Shown here: in pieces, positions 7,672-14,954 of the stretch
Position numbering within the stretch: the stretch's first letter is position 1
Layout of the letters: every line of letters starts with the position of its first letter
Source of the DNA: Bradyrhizobium sp. Y36
GTDB taxonomy: Bacteria; Pseudomonadota; Alphaproteobacteria; Rhizobiales; Xanthobacteraceae
DNA: 64,000 nt
Direction of reading: 5' to 3'
Assembly: GCF_002531575.1 (NCBI RefSeq)
Contig: NZ_NWTI01000012.1
Location: 141,374 to 205,373, forward strand
The notes under the pieces: model-generated
Databases searched by the model: none
Told to the model about the DNA's origin: nothing
The model's input: only the letters and a program-made list of their open reading frames with translations
Translations under genes and position numbers: made by a program

Positions 7672-8622
7672 TTATCTCGGCGACCTGCCGGCCTCCGCCA
7701 GCCGCGCAGTGCGCAAAAGCTCTTCAACTTCAAGGCGTTGCGGGGCGGCCTGACCGCCGCCATGGCGGGTGCATTTCAGCGCTGCGGCGGCCGCGGCGAA
7801 TCGCAGCGCCTCCCTGATCCCCTCGCCCTCGGCCAGGCGAAGCGTGAAGGCGCCATGGAAGACATCGCCGGCGCCGAGCGTGTCGACCGCCTGGACCGGG
7901 AAGGCCGCGGTCTCCTCGAGTTCGCCGGTCTCGTTCAGCCAGATCGTGCCGTTCGGGCCGCGCGTGGCCGCGAGGAAGGCGGGCGTCAGTCCTGCGAGAA
8001 GCTTCAAGGCCTCGCCGTCCCCGGTGACGCCGGCGGTCTCCTGAACCTGCTCGCTGGAGAATAGCAGATGCGAGGCCGCTGTGAGCAGGCTGTCCTGCAA
8101 CGACATCGCGCGATCGACGCCGACGATGACGGGAATGCCGCGCTGGCGCGCTTCAGTGCAGAGACCGGTCCCGAACGCCGCGCAGCGGCTTTCGACGAGC
8201 AGTGCTCCGCAACCGGCGAGTAATTCGTCGGCGTCGGGCAACTCGACGGTCCAGAGCGCCGGATCGCGATAAATGGTCAGCGTCCGCTCGCCGGAGGGCT
8301 CGATCATGATCGTGGACACCGGCGTGGTCACATCGGGCATGCGCACGATGTGCGTGGTGTCGATGCCCTCCTGCGCCATCTGCGCGAGGATGAAGCTGCT
8401 CGACGTCTCCCGCGCATCGCCCATGGGCCCCGCGAATGCGACGCGGCCGCCGAGCAGTGCGATCGCGATGGCGGCATTGAGCGCGTTGCCGCCGCAGATC
8501 TCGGCGAGATGGGTGGCGTTGGCCTTGCTGCCGCGCGCGGGCACGGCCTCGACCCGAAAGGTGAGGTCGCGCACGGGAATGCCGACGCAGAGGATGCGCG
8601 GCGCGGTCCCTGATAGCACCAT
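7672..8622 (-). CDS. PfkB (ribokinase-like) family sugar or nucleoside kinase
   Basis: A 316-residue carbohydrate kinase. The glycine-rich N-terminal motif is ICGGNALNAAIAIALLGG, and the C-terminal PfkB signature is DTLGAGDVFHGAF, whose Asp is the catalytic base. ATP phosphorylates a hydroxymethyl group of a sugar or nucleoside. It is on the same strand as nudC and the HIT gene, 10 bp downstream of nudC, suggesting one transcript concerned with nucleotide or sugar clean-up. The substrate cannot be assigned from sequence. Confidence 0.9.
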   Translation of the reverse strand: MVLSGTAPRILCVGIPVRDLTFRVEAVPARGSKANATHLAEICGGNALNAAIAIALLGGRVAFAGPMGDARETSSSFILAQMAQEGIDTTHIVRMPDVTTPVSTIMIEPSGERTLTIYRDPALWTVELPDADELLAGCGALLVESRCAAFGTGLCTEARQRGIPVIVGVDRAMSLQDSLLTAASHLLFSSEQVQETAGVTGDGEALKLLAGLTPAFLAATRGPNGTIWLNETGELEETAAFPVQAVDTLGAGDVFHGAFTLRLAEGEGIREALRFAAAAAALKCTRHGGGQAAPQRLEVEELLRTARLAEAGRSPR

Positions 8623-8632
8623 CGATGCTCGC

Positions 8633-9577
8633 TTATGCGTCGCTCTTGTCGTGCACCCAGCGGCCGAGCAGGTGATGGGCGATGGCGAAGGGATGCGGGC
8701 CGGCGAGCCCGTCCGGATGCGTCCGTGTCAGCATCAGGGCGGCCTCTTCGCGCGTGAACCAGCGCGCGTCCTCCAGCTCCATGCGATCGACGACGATGTC
8801 CTCGCTGACGGCGCGCGCGCTGCAGCCGATCATCAGCGACGACGGATAGGGCCAGGGCTGGGTCATGTAATATTGCACGTCGGTGCAGTGGATGCCTGAT
8901 TCTTCCAGGATCTCGCGGCGCACGGCGTCCTCGATGGTCTCGGCGGCCTCGACGAAGCCGGCGAGGCACGAATACATGCCGGGGGGAAACTGCTTCTGGC
9001 GGCCGAGCAGGCACTTCTCGCCGGACGCCACCAGCATGATCACGACCGGATCGGTTCGCGGAAAATGCTCGGCCTTGCAGGAAGGGCAGTCGCGCTTCCA
9101 GCCGCCTTCCTTCATGGCGCTGCGCGCGCCGCAATTGGCGCAATAGCCGTGGCGCTGGTGCCAGCTCACCATCGACTTCGCCATCGCGATCGCCGACAGC
9201 TCGTCGGGCGGGATCGCGCCCTGCATCGCCATGCCGCGCAGCTCGGTGACCGTGTAGTCCTCGCGTCCCACCAGCTTCTCGGCGGCGGCCTGCGACAGGC
9301 CCATGCCGAACATCGCCGCGCCGTCGCGTAGTCCCAAGAAGATCGTGCCGGGATTGGCGCCGCATTTCAGCGCCTCGTCGATCGAGAGCAGCGCGCGCAC
9401 CTTGTCGCCCTCGCGCTTCACCAGCAGCGAGTCGCGATAGACCACATAGGCGCGCGAGGTTGGTTTCTGTTCCAGCGCGAACAGCTTCTCGTCGTCACGG
9501 CGCAGATGCGCGGCGCGGTCGAGGATGTTGGTGACGAAGGCCGGCTGTCCCAGCGGAAAGGCGTCGAATGCTGACAT
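8633..9577 (-). CDS. nudC: NAD+ diphosphatase / NADH pyrophosphatase NudC
   Basis: Hydrolyses NAD(H) to NMN(H) and AMP; some homologues remove NAD caps from RNA. The protein has 314 residues: an N-terminal domain, a zinc ribbon (CANCG, then CPSC), and a Nudix box GFVEAAETIEDAVRREILEE. MTQPWPYPSSLM follows, matching the SQPWPFPxS motif diagnostic of the NADH pyrophosphatase subfamily, with Met-Thr in place of the leading Ser. It starts 9 bp after the HIT gene stop on the same strand, so these are co-transcribed. Confidence 0.95.
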   Translation of the reverse strand: MSAFDAFPLGQPAFVTNILDRAAHLRRDDEKLFALEQKPTSRAYVVYRDSLLVKREGDKVRALLSIDEALKCGANPGTIFLGLRDGAAMFGMGLSQAAAEKLVGREDYTVTELRGMAMQGAIPPDELSAIAMAKSMVSWHQRHGYCANCGARSAMKEGGWKRDCPSCKAEHFPRTDPVVIMLVASGEKCLLGRQKQFPPGMYSCLAGFVEAAETIEDAVRREILEESGIHCTDVQYYMTQPWPYPSSLMIGCSARAVSEDIVVDRMELEDARWFTREEAALMLTRTHPDGLAGPHPFAIAHHLLGRWVHDKSDA

Positions 9578-9586
9578 TATGTTCTT

Positions 9587-10006
9587 TCAACCCAACCAGA
9601 TCTTGCGGCGAAGCGCGCTGATGAAATTCTGAACCTCCGCGGCGTCGTGCGCCAAGGGCGGCATCACGCCCCAGACCGGCCGCGGCCAGGCCGCGTCACT
9701 GGTGCGGCGTGCGATGATGTGGACGTGAAGCTGCGGCACGAGATTGCCGAGCGCTGCGACATTGAGCTTGTCGCATTTGGTGATGTCCTTCAGCGCGCGC
9801 GAGACGCGGGAGATTTCGGTCATCAGCTGCGCCTGCTGCACCTCGTCGAGATCGATGATCTCGACCGCATCGGCGCGCCGCGGCACCAGCAGCAGCCAGG
9901 GATAATGCGCGTCCTTGATGACCAGCACCTTCGACAGCGGCAGATCGCCGATGTCGATGGTGTCCTCTTTCAGGCGGGAATGCAGCGACCAGGCGGGTTC
10001 GGACAT
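9587..10006 (-). CDS. HIT domain nucleotide hydrolase
   Basis: A 139-residue histidine-triad protein. The motif region is VPQLHVHIIARR: the second and third His are present but the first is Gln, a common variant in proteobacterial HIT proteins of this type. The nucleotide-binding N-terminal part contains LLLVPRRADAVEIIDLD. It likely hydrolyses dinucleoside polyphosphates or AMP conjugates. It is the first gene of the HIT-nudC-PfkB set; upstream is a repeat-rich intergenic stretch. Confidence 0.9.
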   Translation of the reverse strand: MSEPAWSLHSRLKEDTIDIGDLPLSKVLVIKDAHYPWLLLVPRRADAVEIIDLDEVQQAQLMTEISRVSRALKDITKCDKLNVAALGNLVPQLHVHIIARRTSDAAWPRPVWGVMPPLAHDAAEVQNFISALRRKIWLG

Positions 10007-10110
10007 GTTCGTTTCCGGATGGCCCGATGGGGTCGGGCGTATTGGGTGCGACCATACGACAGCGATTCCGATAGGGGAAGGATTGGGGCTCCGCTGTCAC
10101 CGCATACGCG

Positions 10111-10263
10111 GTCGTCGTCCCGGACAAGCGAAGCGGAGCGCTGATCCGGGACCCATCGGCTACAGGCAGTGGTCGTTACGCGCGCTGGCAACTCCGAATC
10201 TTCGCCAAACCCGACCCTGTGGTTATGGATTCCGGGCTCGTGCTGCGCGCGCCCCGGAAGGAC
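10111..10263. repeat. Intergenic palindromic repeat element (CCGGACAAGCG type)
   Basis: GTCGTCCCGGACAAGCGAAG at the left and a TGTGGTTATGGATTCCGGGC segment with a CGCGCGCCCCGGAAGGAC end at the right. It is the same class as the element at 28234-28365 and lies between two genes of the minus strand. Confidence 0.75.
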
Positions 10264-10269
10264 GGAAAC

Positions 10270-11397
10270 TCACGCCTCCGCGATCACCCGCGCGTTGGCG
10301 CGGACGGAAGCTTCGCTGACGCGGATGCCGAGACCGGGACCGTCGGGCACCACGACATGCCCCGCGCGGTTGGCGACGCGCTCCTCCAGCACGTCCTCGG
10401 TCAGCACGTGGTGCGGCATGTAGAATTCGCAGCCGAGCGAGATGCCCGGCGTCGCCGCGATCAGTTGCGTGCCGGCGGCTAGCCCGATGCCGCCCTCCCA
10501 CAGCGTGCCGCCATAGCCGGGCAGGCCGGCGATGTCGGCGATCGCCATGATCGCCTGCGCCTCGAACAGGCCGCCGGCCTTCATCAGCTTGATCGAGACG
10601 GCATCGGCCGCCTCGCGGCGCACCACCTCCATCATGTCGCGGCGGTCGAAGCAGCTTTCGTCGGCCAGCACCGGCGTTTCCAGCGCAGCGGTGAGCTGCG
10701 CCATCACGTCGAGAAATTTGCGCGGCACCGGCTGCTCGATGAAGGTCGGCGCGAACTCCTCGACATCACGCAGGATCTTGATGGCGCCGAACGGCGCCAG
10801 CGCCTGATTGTAGTCGACGCGCAGATCGACCTTGTCGCCAAATTCCTTCCGGATCGCTTCGAGATGGTCGAGATCCTCGCGATGCGGCTTCACGCCGGTC
10901 TTGACCTTGTAGATGACGTTCCCCTCCGGAACCATCTTTCGCATCCGCTCGAGATCGGCGGCAAAATCCGGATCGGCGATCGAGAAGGAAAGGGGAATCG
11001 TGTCGCGCACCCGGCCGCCGAGCAGATCGGCCGCCGACAGCCCCGACGCCTTGCCGACGATGTCGAGCAGCGCCATCTCGATGCCGACCTTGGCCTCGGC
11101 ATGTCCGACCAGCGCGCGGTCGAGCTCGGCCATCAGCGCGCGGATGCGGCGCACCGGCTTGCCGAGCACGACGGGCCTTAAGTAAATATCGAGCGCGGAG
11201 AAGGCTGCCTCCGGCGTTCCCGTGAACACCTCCCACGGTGCCGCTTCGCCCCAGCCGATCACGCCGTCGCTCGCGGTGAGCTCGATCAGCACGCGCTTGA
11301 CCGTACCCTTGACGTTGCCGACGCCCTGCAGGCGCGCCATCTTGATCGGGCTTTCGATCAGGAACAGCCTGAGGCGTTCGATGGTTGCTTCGGTCAT
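10270..11397 (-). CDS. Mandelate racemase/muconate lactonizing enzyme family protein
   Basis: Enolase superfamily, MLE subgroup, 375 residues. An N-terminal capping domain is followed by a TIM barrel. Catalytic residues are visible: KxK in YKVKTG, metal ligands in VDYNQ, IEQP and ADES, and the second-side lysine in SIKLMKAGG. The enzyme abstracts an alpha proton from a carboxylate, giving epimerisation, cycloisomerisation or dehydration. It is the last gene of a five-gene operon with a polar amino-acid ABC transporter, overlapping the SDR gene by 4 bp. An amino-acid derivative or aromatic acid is a plausible substrate, but the exact reaction is not assignable. Confidence 0.9.
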   Translation of the reverse strand: MTEATIERLRLFLIESPIKMARLQGVGNVKGTVKRVLIELTASDGVIGWGEAAPWEVFTGTPEAAFSALDIYLRPVVLGKPVRRIRALMAELDRALVGHAEAKVGIEMALLDIVGKASGLSAADLLGGRVRDTIPLSFSIADPDFAADLERMRKMVPEGNVIYKVKTGVKPHREDLDHLEAIRKEFGDKVDLRVDYNQALAPFGAIKILRDVEEFAPTFIEQPVPRKFLDVMAQLTAALETPVLADESCFDRRDMMEVVRREAADAVSIKLMKAGGLFEAQAIMAIADIAGLPGYGGTLWEGGIGLAAGTQLIAATPGISLGCEFYMPHHVLTEDVLEERVANRAGHVVVPDGPGLGIRVSEASVRANARVIAEA

Positions 11398-12149
11398 GTC
11401 AGGCCTCCATTAACGTGCCAGACCTGGCCGGTGACGTAAGACGCCTTCGGGGATGCCAGGAAGGCGATGATTTCGGCGACTTCCTCCGGTCGTCCGCGGC
11501 GACGCATCGGAATCAGCGCCTCGGTCGCGGCGATCTGCTCGGGCGACAGCCGGCTTTCGCTCGGCTTGTCCTTGATGATGAGGCCCGGCGACACCGCGTT
11601 CACGGTGATGCCGTCTTTCGCCAGCTCGACCGCGGTCAGGCGCACCAGCGCTTCCAGCGCGGCGCGGCTCGCGGCTGTTGCGGCGAAGGGCGCGAATTCG
11701 GGTCGGATCGCGTGCGCGACGAAGGACGACACCGCGACGATGCGCGCATCGGATCCTGCGCGCAGCAGTGGCAGCGCGGCCTCGACCAGTCGCGTGAACG
11801 CCAGCGCCGATTCGTCCATTGCCTGTCGGAACTGATCCGCCGGCGTGCCGATCGCGCTGCCGCGGCGGGCGTGGCCGCCGACGAGAACCAGTCCATCGAG
11901 CCGGCCGAATGCGGCGTGCGCGGCCGCGATGGCGGCAGTGACGGCTGTTTGCTCGGCAAGATCGCCGAGACATCTTGCGACCACTGCGCCCTGCGCTTGA
12001 GTCTCTGCCGCGGTGGCGTCGAGACCTCCTGCGTTGGAGCGGGTGTGCAGCAGCAGCGCGACGCCGGGCGCGGCAAGCAGCTTTGCGGTGGCGCGGCCGA
12101 TGCCGCTGGCGGCACCGGTGACGAGATAGACGCGTTTGATATCAGGCAT
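11394..12149 (-). CDS. Short-chain dehydrogenase/reductase with altered catalytic residues
   Basis: A classical SDR fold of 251 residues. The NAD(P)-binding motif is VTGAASGIGRATA, NNAG is represented by VLVGGHA, the catalytic Ser region is AVSSFVAH, and the C-terminal part is TVNAVSPGL with YVTGQVWHVNGG. The Y-x3-K dyad is replaced: FAATAASRAALE places Thr and Arg where Tyr and Lys normally stand. It overlaps the ATPase gene by 1 bp and the enolase-family gene by 4 bp. It may be a non-canonical enzyme, a binding protein or a decaying gene; the intact frame argues against a pseudogene. Confidence 0.88.
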   Translation of the reverse strand: MPDIKRVYLVTGAASGIGRATAKLLAAPGVALLLHTRSNAGGLDATAAETQAQGAVVARCLGDLAEQTAVTAAIAAAHAAFGRLDGLVLVGGHARRGSAIGTPADQFRQAMDESALAFTRLVEAALPLLRAGSDARIVAVSSFVAHAIRPEFAPFAATAASRAALEALVRLTAVELAKDGITVNAVSPGLIIKDKPSESRLSPEQIAATEALIPMRRRGRPEEVAEIIAFLASPKASYVTGQVWHVNGGLT

Positions 12150-12955
12150 CAGGTTGTCGTGTTGGCCGGCGGCAACGCGCCGGTGCGGTGGAAATGGCTG
12201 AGGAAGGCGCGCGTCGCGCTTTCTTTCGGATTGTCGATCACCTGCCGCGCCGGGCCCTCTTCGACCACGACGCCGTCGCGCATGAAGATCAGGCGGTCGG
12301 CGACCTCGCGCGCGAAGGCGATCTCGTGGGTGACGATCACCATCGTCATGCCCTCGGAGGCCAGCTGCTGGATCACGTTCAGTACCTCGCCGACGAGTTC
12401 GGGATCCAGCGCGGAGGTGGCCTCGTCGAACAGCATCACGTCGGGCTCCATCGCGAGCGCGCGTGCGATCGCGACGCGCTGCTTCTGTCCGCCGGAGAGC
12501 GTCGCCGGATATTGGTCGGCCTTCTCGGCAAGTCCGACTTTGGCGAGCTGCGTCCGCGCCAGCTTCTCGGCGTCAGCCTTGGCCATGCGCCGCACCGTGA
12601 CCGGCCCCTCCATCACGTTCTGCAGCGTGGTCATATGCGGGAACAGATTGAAATGCTGGAACACCATGCCGGTGCCGGCGCGGAAATTTGCTAGCGTCTT
12701 CACCTCGGGTAGTTTCGCACCGTCGCCGAATGCAAAGCGCGTGTCGCCGACGCGGACGCTGCCGCCGTCGGGCACCACCAGCAGATTGATGCAGCGGAGC
12801 AGCGTCGATTTGCCGGAGCCCGACGGGCCGATCAGCGCGACGACGCCGCCCTTGGCGACGTCGAGGTTGATGTTCTTCAGGACCTCGTTGCTGCCAAAGC
12901 TCTTGCGTAAGGCCCGGATCTCGATCTTCGAAGTGTTCTTTGGCGTCTCGCTCAT
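12149..12955 (-). CDS. Polar amino acid ABC transporter ATP-binding protein
   Basis: A GlnQ/HisP-type ATPase of 268 residues. Walker A is GPSGSGKSTLLR, the signature is LSGGQKQRVAIARAL, Walker B is VMLFDEATSALDPE, and the switch His is in VIVTHEIAFA. It energises uptake with the permease and binding protein encoded just upstream. The start overlaps the permease stop by 4 bp, indicating translational coupling. Solute is unknown; the family takes up polar amino acids, opines and derivatives. Confidence 0.95.
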   Translation of the reverse strand: MSETPKNTSKIEIRALRKSFGSNEVLKNINLDVAKGGVVALIGPSGSGKSTLLRCINLLVVPDGGSVRVGDTRFAFGDGAKLPEVKTLANFRAGTGMVFQHFNLFPHMTTLQNVMEGPVTVRRMAKADAEKLARTQLAKVGLAEKADQYPATLSGGQKQRVAIARALAMEPDVMLFDEATSALDPELVGEVLNVIQQLASEGMTMVIVTHEIAFAREVADRLIFMRDGVVVEEGPARQVIDNPKESATRAFLSHFHRTGALPPANTTT

Positions 12956-13614
12956 TCGCTCACCGCCAGTCGCTTCTCGCCGCGGCGGACGATGATGGTG
13001 AGCGGGATCAGGATCGCCGCATAGGCGACCGCGACGGCGGTGTAGGTCTCCAGCGGCCGGTAGCTGTCATGGGCGGCGACCTGGCTCTGGTAGACTAGGT
13101 CGGGCACCGCCAGCACCGACACCAGCGAGGTGTTCTTGAACTGGATGATCGACTGGTTCATCAGCGCCGGGATCATGCGCTTGATCGCCTGCGGCAACAC
13201 GATGCGCCGCATGCTCTGCCCGGGCGTCATGCCGAGCGCGGCGCCGGCTTCCGACTGGCCCTTGTCGATCGAGATGATGCCGCCGCGGATGATCTCCGAA
13301 TAGAAGGAGCCGCCATAGAGCGAGAGCGCCAAGGCCGAGGCGGTGATCGGCGTCATCTCGACGCCGGCGAGAATCGGCAGCGCGTAATAGAACCAGATCA
13401 GCTGCACCAGGATCGGCGTGCAGCGAAAGGCTTCGATAAAGGTGAGGGCGAGCAGCCGCAACGCCTTGAAGCGCGACAGGCTGCCGAAAGCTCCGAGCAG
13501 GCCGAAGACGAGCCCGAGCAGCACAATGACGATCGTGAAGCCGACGGTGACGCCGAGCCCGTTGAGAAAGAGCCAGCGATAGCTCCAGAGGATGCCGAAG
13601 TCCCACTGATACAT
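12952..13614 (-). CDS. Polar amino acid ABC transporter permease
   Basis: About 220 residues with five predicted membrane helices (for example FLNGLGVTVGFTIVIVLLGL). The coupling motif region for the ATPase is GAALGMTPGQSMRRIVLPQA. HisM/GlnP family. The ATG at 13614 (MYQWDFGIL) is preferred over one at 13647, which would sit by a palindromic repeat. A single permease gene implies a homodimer. Confidence 0.93.
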   Translation of the reverse strand: MYQWDFGILWSYRWLFLNGLGVTVGFTIVIVLLGLVFGLLGAFGSLSRFKALRLLALTFIEAFRCTPILVQLIWFYYALPILAGVEMTPITASALALSLYGGSFYSEIIRGGIISIDKGQSEAGAALGMTPGQSMRRIVLPQAIKRMIPALMNQSIIQFKNTSLVSVLAVPDLVYQSQVAAHDSYRPLETYTAVAVAYAAILIPLTIIVRRGEKRLAVSE

Positions 13615-13648
13615 GCGTGTGTTACTCGTCGTGGGTGCCATTGGCACC

Positions 13649-13726
13649 GTCGTTCCGGGGCGATGCGAAGCATCGAACCCGGAACCTCGAGATTCCGGGT
13701 TCTCGCTTCGCGAGCCCCGGAATGAC
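13649..13726. repeat. Palindromic repeat element inside the ABC transporter operon
   Basis: Outer arms are GTCGTTCCGGGGCGATGCGA and the complementary TTCGCGAGCCCCGGAATGAC, with inner nested hairpins. It occupies nearly all of the gap between the binding-protein gene and the permease gene, so it is transcribed in the middle of the operon mRNA. Confidence 0.85.
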
Positions 13727-13735
13727 AGTGGGAGA

Positions 13736-14581
13736 TTACAGCGAAACGCCCGGCGGAATGTCCGCTTCGGTCACGCCCACCAGCTCCATGTTGGTGATGA
13801 TGGCGTTGCGGATGAAGCCGAGGCCCTTGTTGAAGTCGATCCAGGTGTTGACGTAGTCGCGCCAGGTCTTGTCGGTCTCGCGGCGGAAGCCGGCATTCGA
13901 CGTCGTCGCGAAGATCGGCGTCGGCAGCACGAGCTGGCCGAGCGAGGGATTCTTCTTCAGCACGGTCAGCGACAGCATGGTGATCAGGCATTGCGCGTCG
14001 ACGCGGCCGGTCTGCAGCGCGGCGGTCGCGTCGTCGGCAGTCTTCAGCCGCGTGATCTGCGCCTTCGGCGTCAGGCGGCTGACGACCTGGTCGTGCGAGG
14101 AACCCTGGTCGACCGCGATCTTGATGTCGGGCGAGTTCAGCTCGGCCCAGCTCTTCGGCTTGAAGTCCTTCTTGCAGAGGATGGCGAAGGCGTTGTTGAA
14201 GACCGGCACCGAGAAGTCGACCACCAGCGCGCGCTTCGGGGTCGGGTTGAGGCCGAAGAAGATGTCGATCTTGTTGGCCTGCAGGTCCAGCACCGAATTG
14301 CCCCAGGTGGTTTCGGTGATCTCCAGCTCGGCCTCCATGTCGTCGGCCAGCCCCTTGGCGATGTCGATGTAGAAGCCCTTCCACTGGCCGCTGGAAAGAT
14401 CCTTCATGTAATACGGCGCGCCGCCGCCGACCGCGCCGATCCGCATCTTCTTGGTGCGGCGGATGCGGGCGAAGGTCGATTCGTTGGGATCGGCAGTCTG
14501 GGCCACGGCCGGGGCGGCCAGCGTGGCTGCGGCGACCGCGCCGAGTCCGACAATCGATGCAACATCACGACGTGTAACCAT
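13736..14581 (-). CDS. Polar amino acid ABC transporter substrate-binding protein
   Basis: First gene of the operon, 281 residues. The N terminus MVTRRDVASIVGLGAVAAA followed by APAVA is a signal peptide with a twin-arginine-like pair. The mature part is a type-II periplasmic binding protein (SBP_bac_3): RIGAVGGGAPYY, then the WKGFYIDIAKGLA segment, and VLDLQANKIDIFFG. The ATG at 14581 is chosen because it places the signal peptide at the N terminus; an ATG at 14632 would add 17 residues. The ligand-binding arginine and aspartate are not assigned, so the solute stays open. Confidence 0.92.
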   Translation of the reverse strand: MVTRRDVASIVGLGAVAAATLAAPAVAQTADPNESTFARIRRTKKMRIGAVGGGAPYYMKDLSSGQWKGFYIDIAKGLADDMEAELEITETTWGNSVLDLQANKIDIFFGLNPTPKRALVVDFSVPVFNNAFAILCKKDFKPKSWAELNSPDIKIAVDQGSSHDQVVSRLTPKAQITRLKTADDATAALQTGRVDAQCLITMLSLTVLKKNPSLGQLVLPTPIFATTSNAGFRRETDKTWRDYVNTWIDFNKGLGFIRNAIITNMELVGVTEADIPPGVSL

Positions 14582-14761
14582 TGGGATCACTGCTTTTCTG
14601 GTTGGATGGAGTTCCGCCAAGGTTCTTAGCAAGGCGGTCGCAGCAGAGAAAGCACAGCCTATCGGCTGGGCAGTTCAGGAATTGCCCGGATGCTGGGCAG
14701 GATCAGGCAGGCCGGGCCGATACCCGCTTGCTTTCCGCTCCCTTTGGCCCCAAATAGGGAC

Positions 14762-14863
14762 CGGGAGATTGGCGGTGGACGAGCCACTCGCCAACCGGGT
14801 CAGGTCCGGAAGGAAGCAGCCCTAACGAGGTCCGGATCGGGTCGCTCGTCAGTCTCCTACCTG
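14762..14863 (+). ncRNA. ffs: Signal recognition particle RNA (4.5S, small bacterial type)
   Basis: The conserved SRP domain IV core, GGTCAGGTCCGGAAGGAAGC followed by AGCC, lies at about 14799-14822. Complementary outer arms (GGGAGAT and AGTCTCC) close the hairpin, and CTGTTTTT at about 14861 fits the transcript end. It lies upstream of dnaX in the same orientation, the usual alphaproteobacterial position. It binds Ffh to target membrane proteins. Ends are estimated to within about 5 nt. Confidence 0.95.
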
Positions 14864-14954
14864 TTTTTCGAGCGAACCAGCGCCGGCGGCACCAGCCGCC
14901 AGCGCGCTCCTTTCCGCAAAGCCGGCCAAGAGACATTTAATTGCGGATCGACCG

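Noticed and set aside
9587..10006. HIT protein missing the first His of the triad as a sign of inactivation
   Set aside because: QxHxH is a common natural variant of this HIT subgroup; the other residues are intact.
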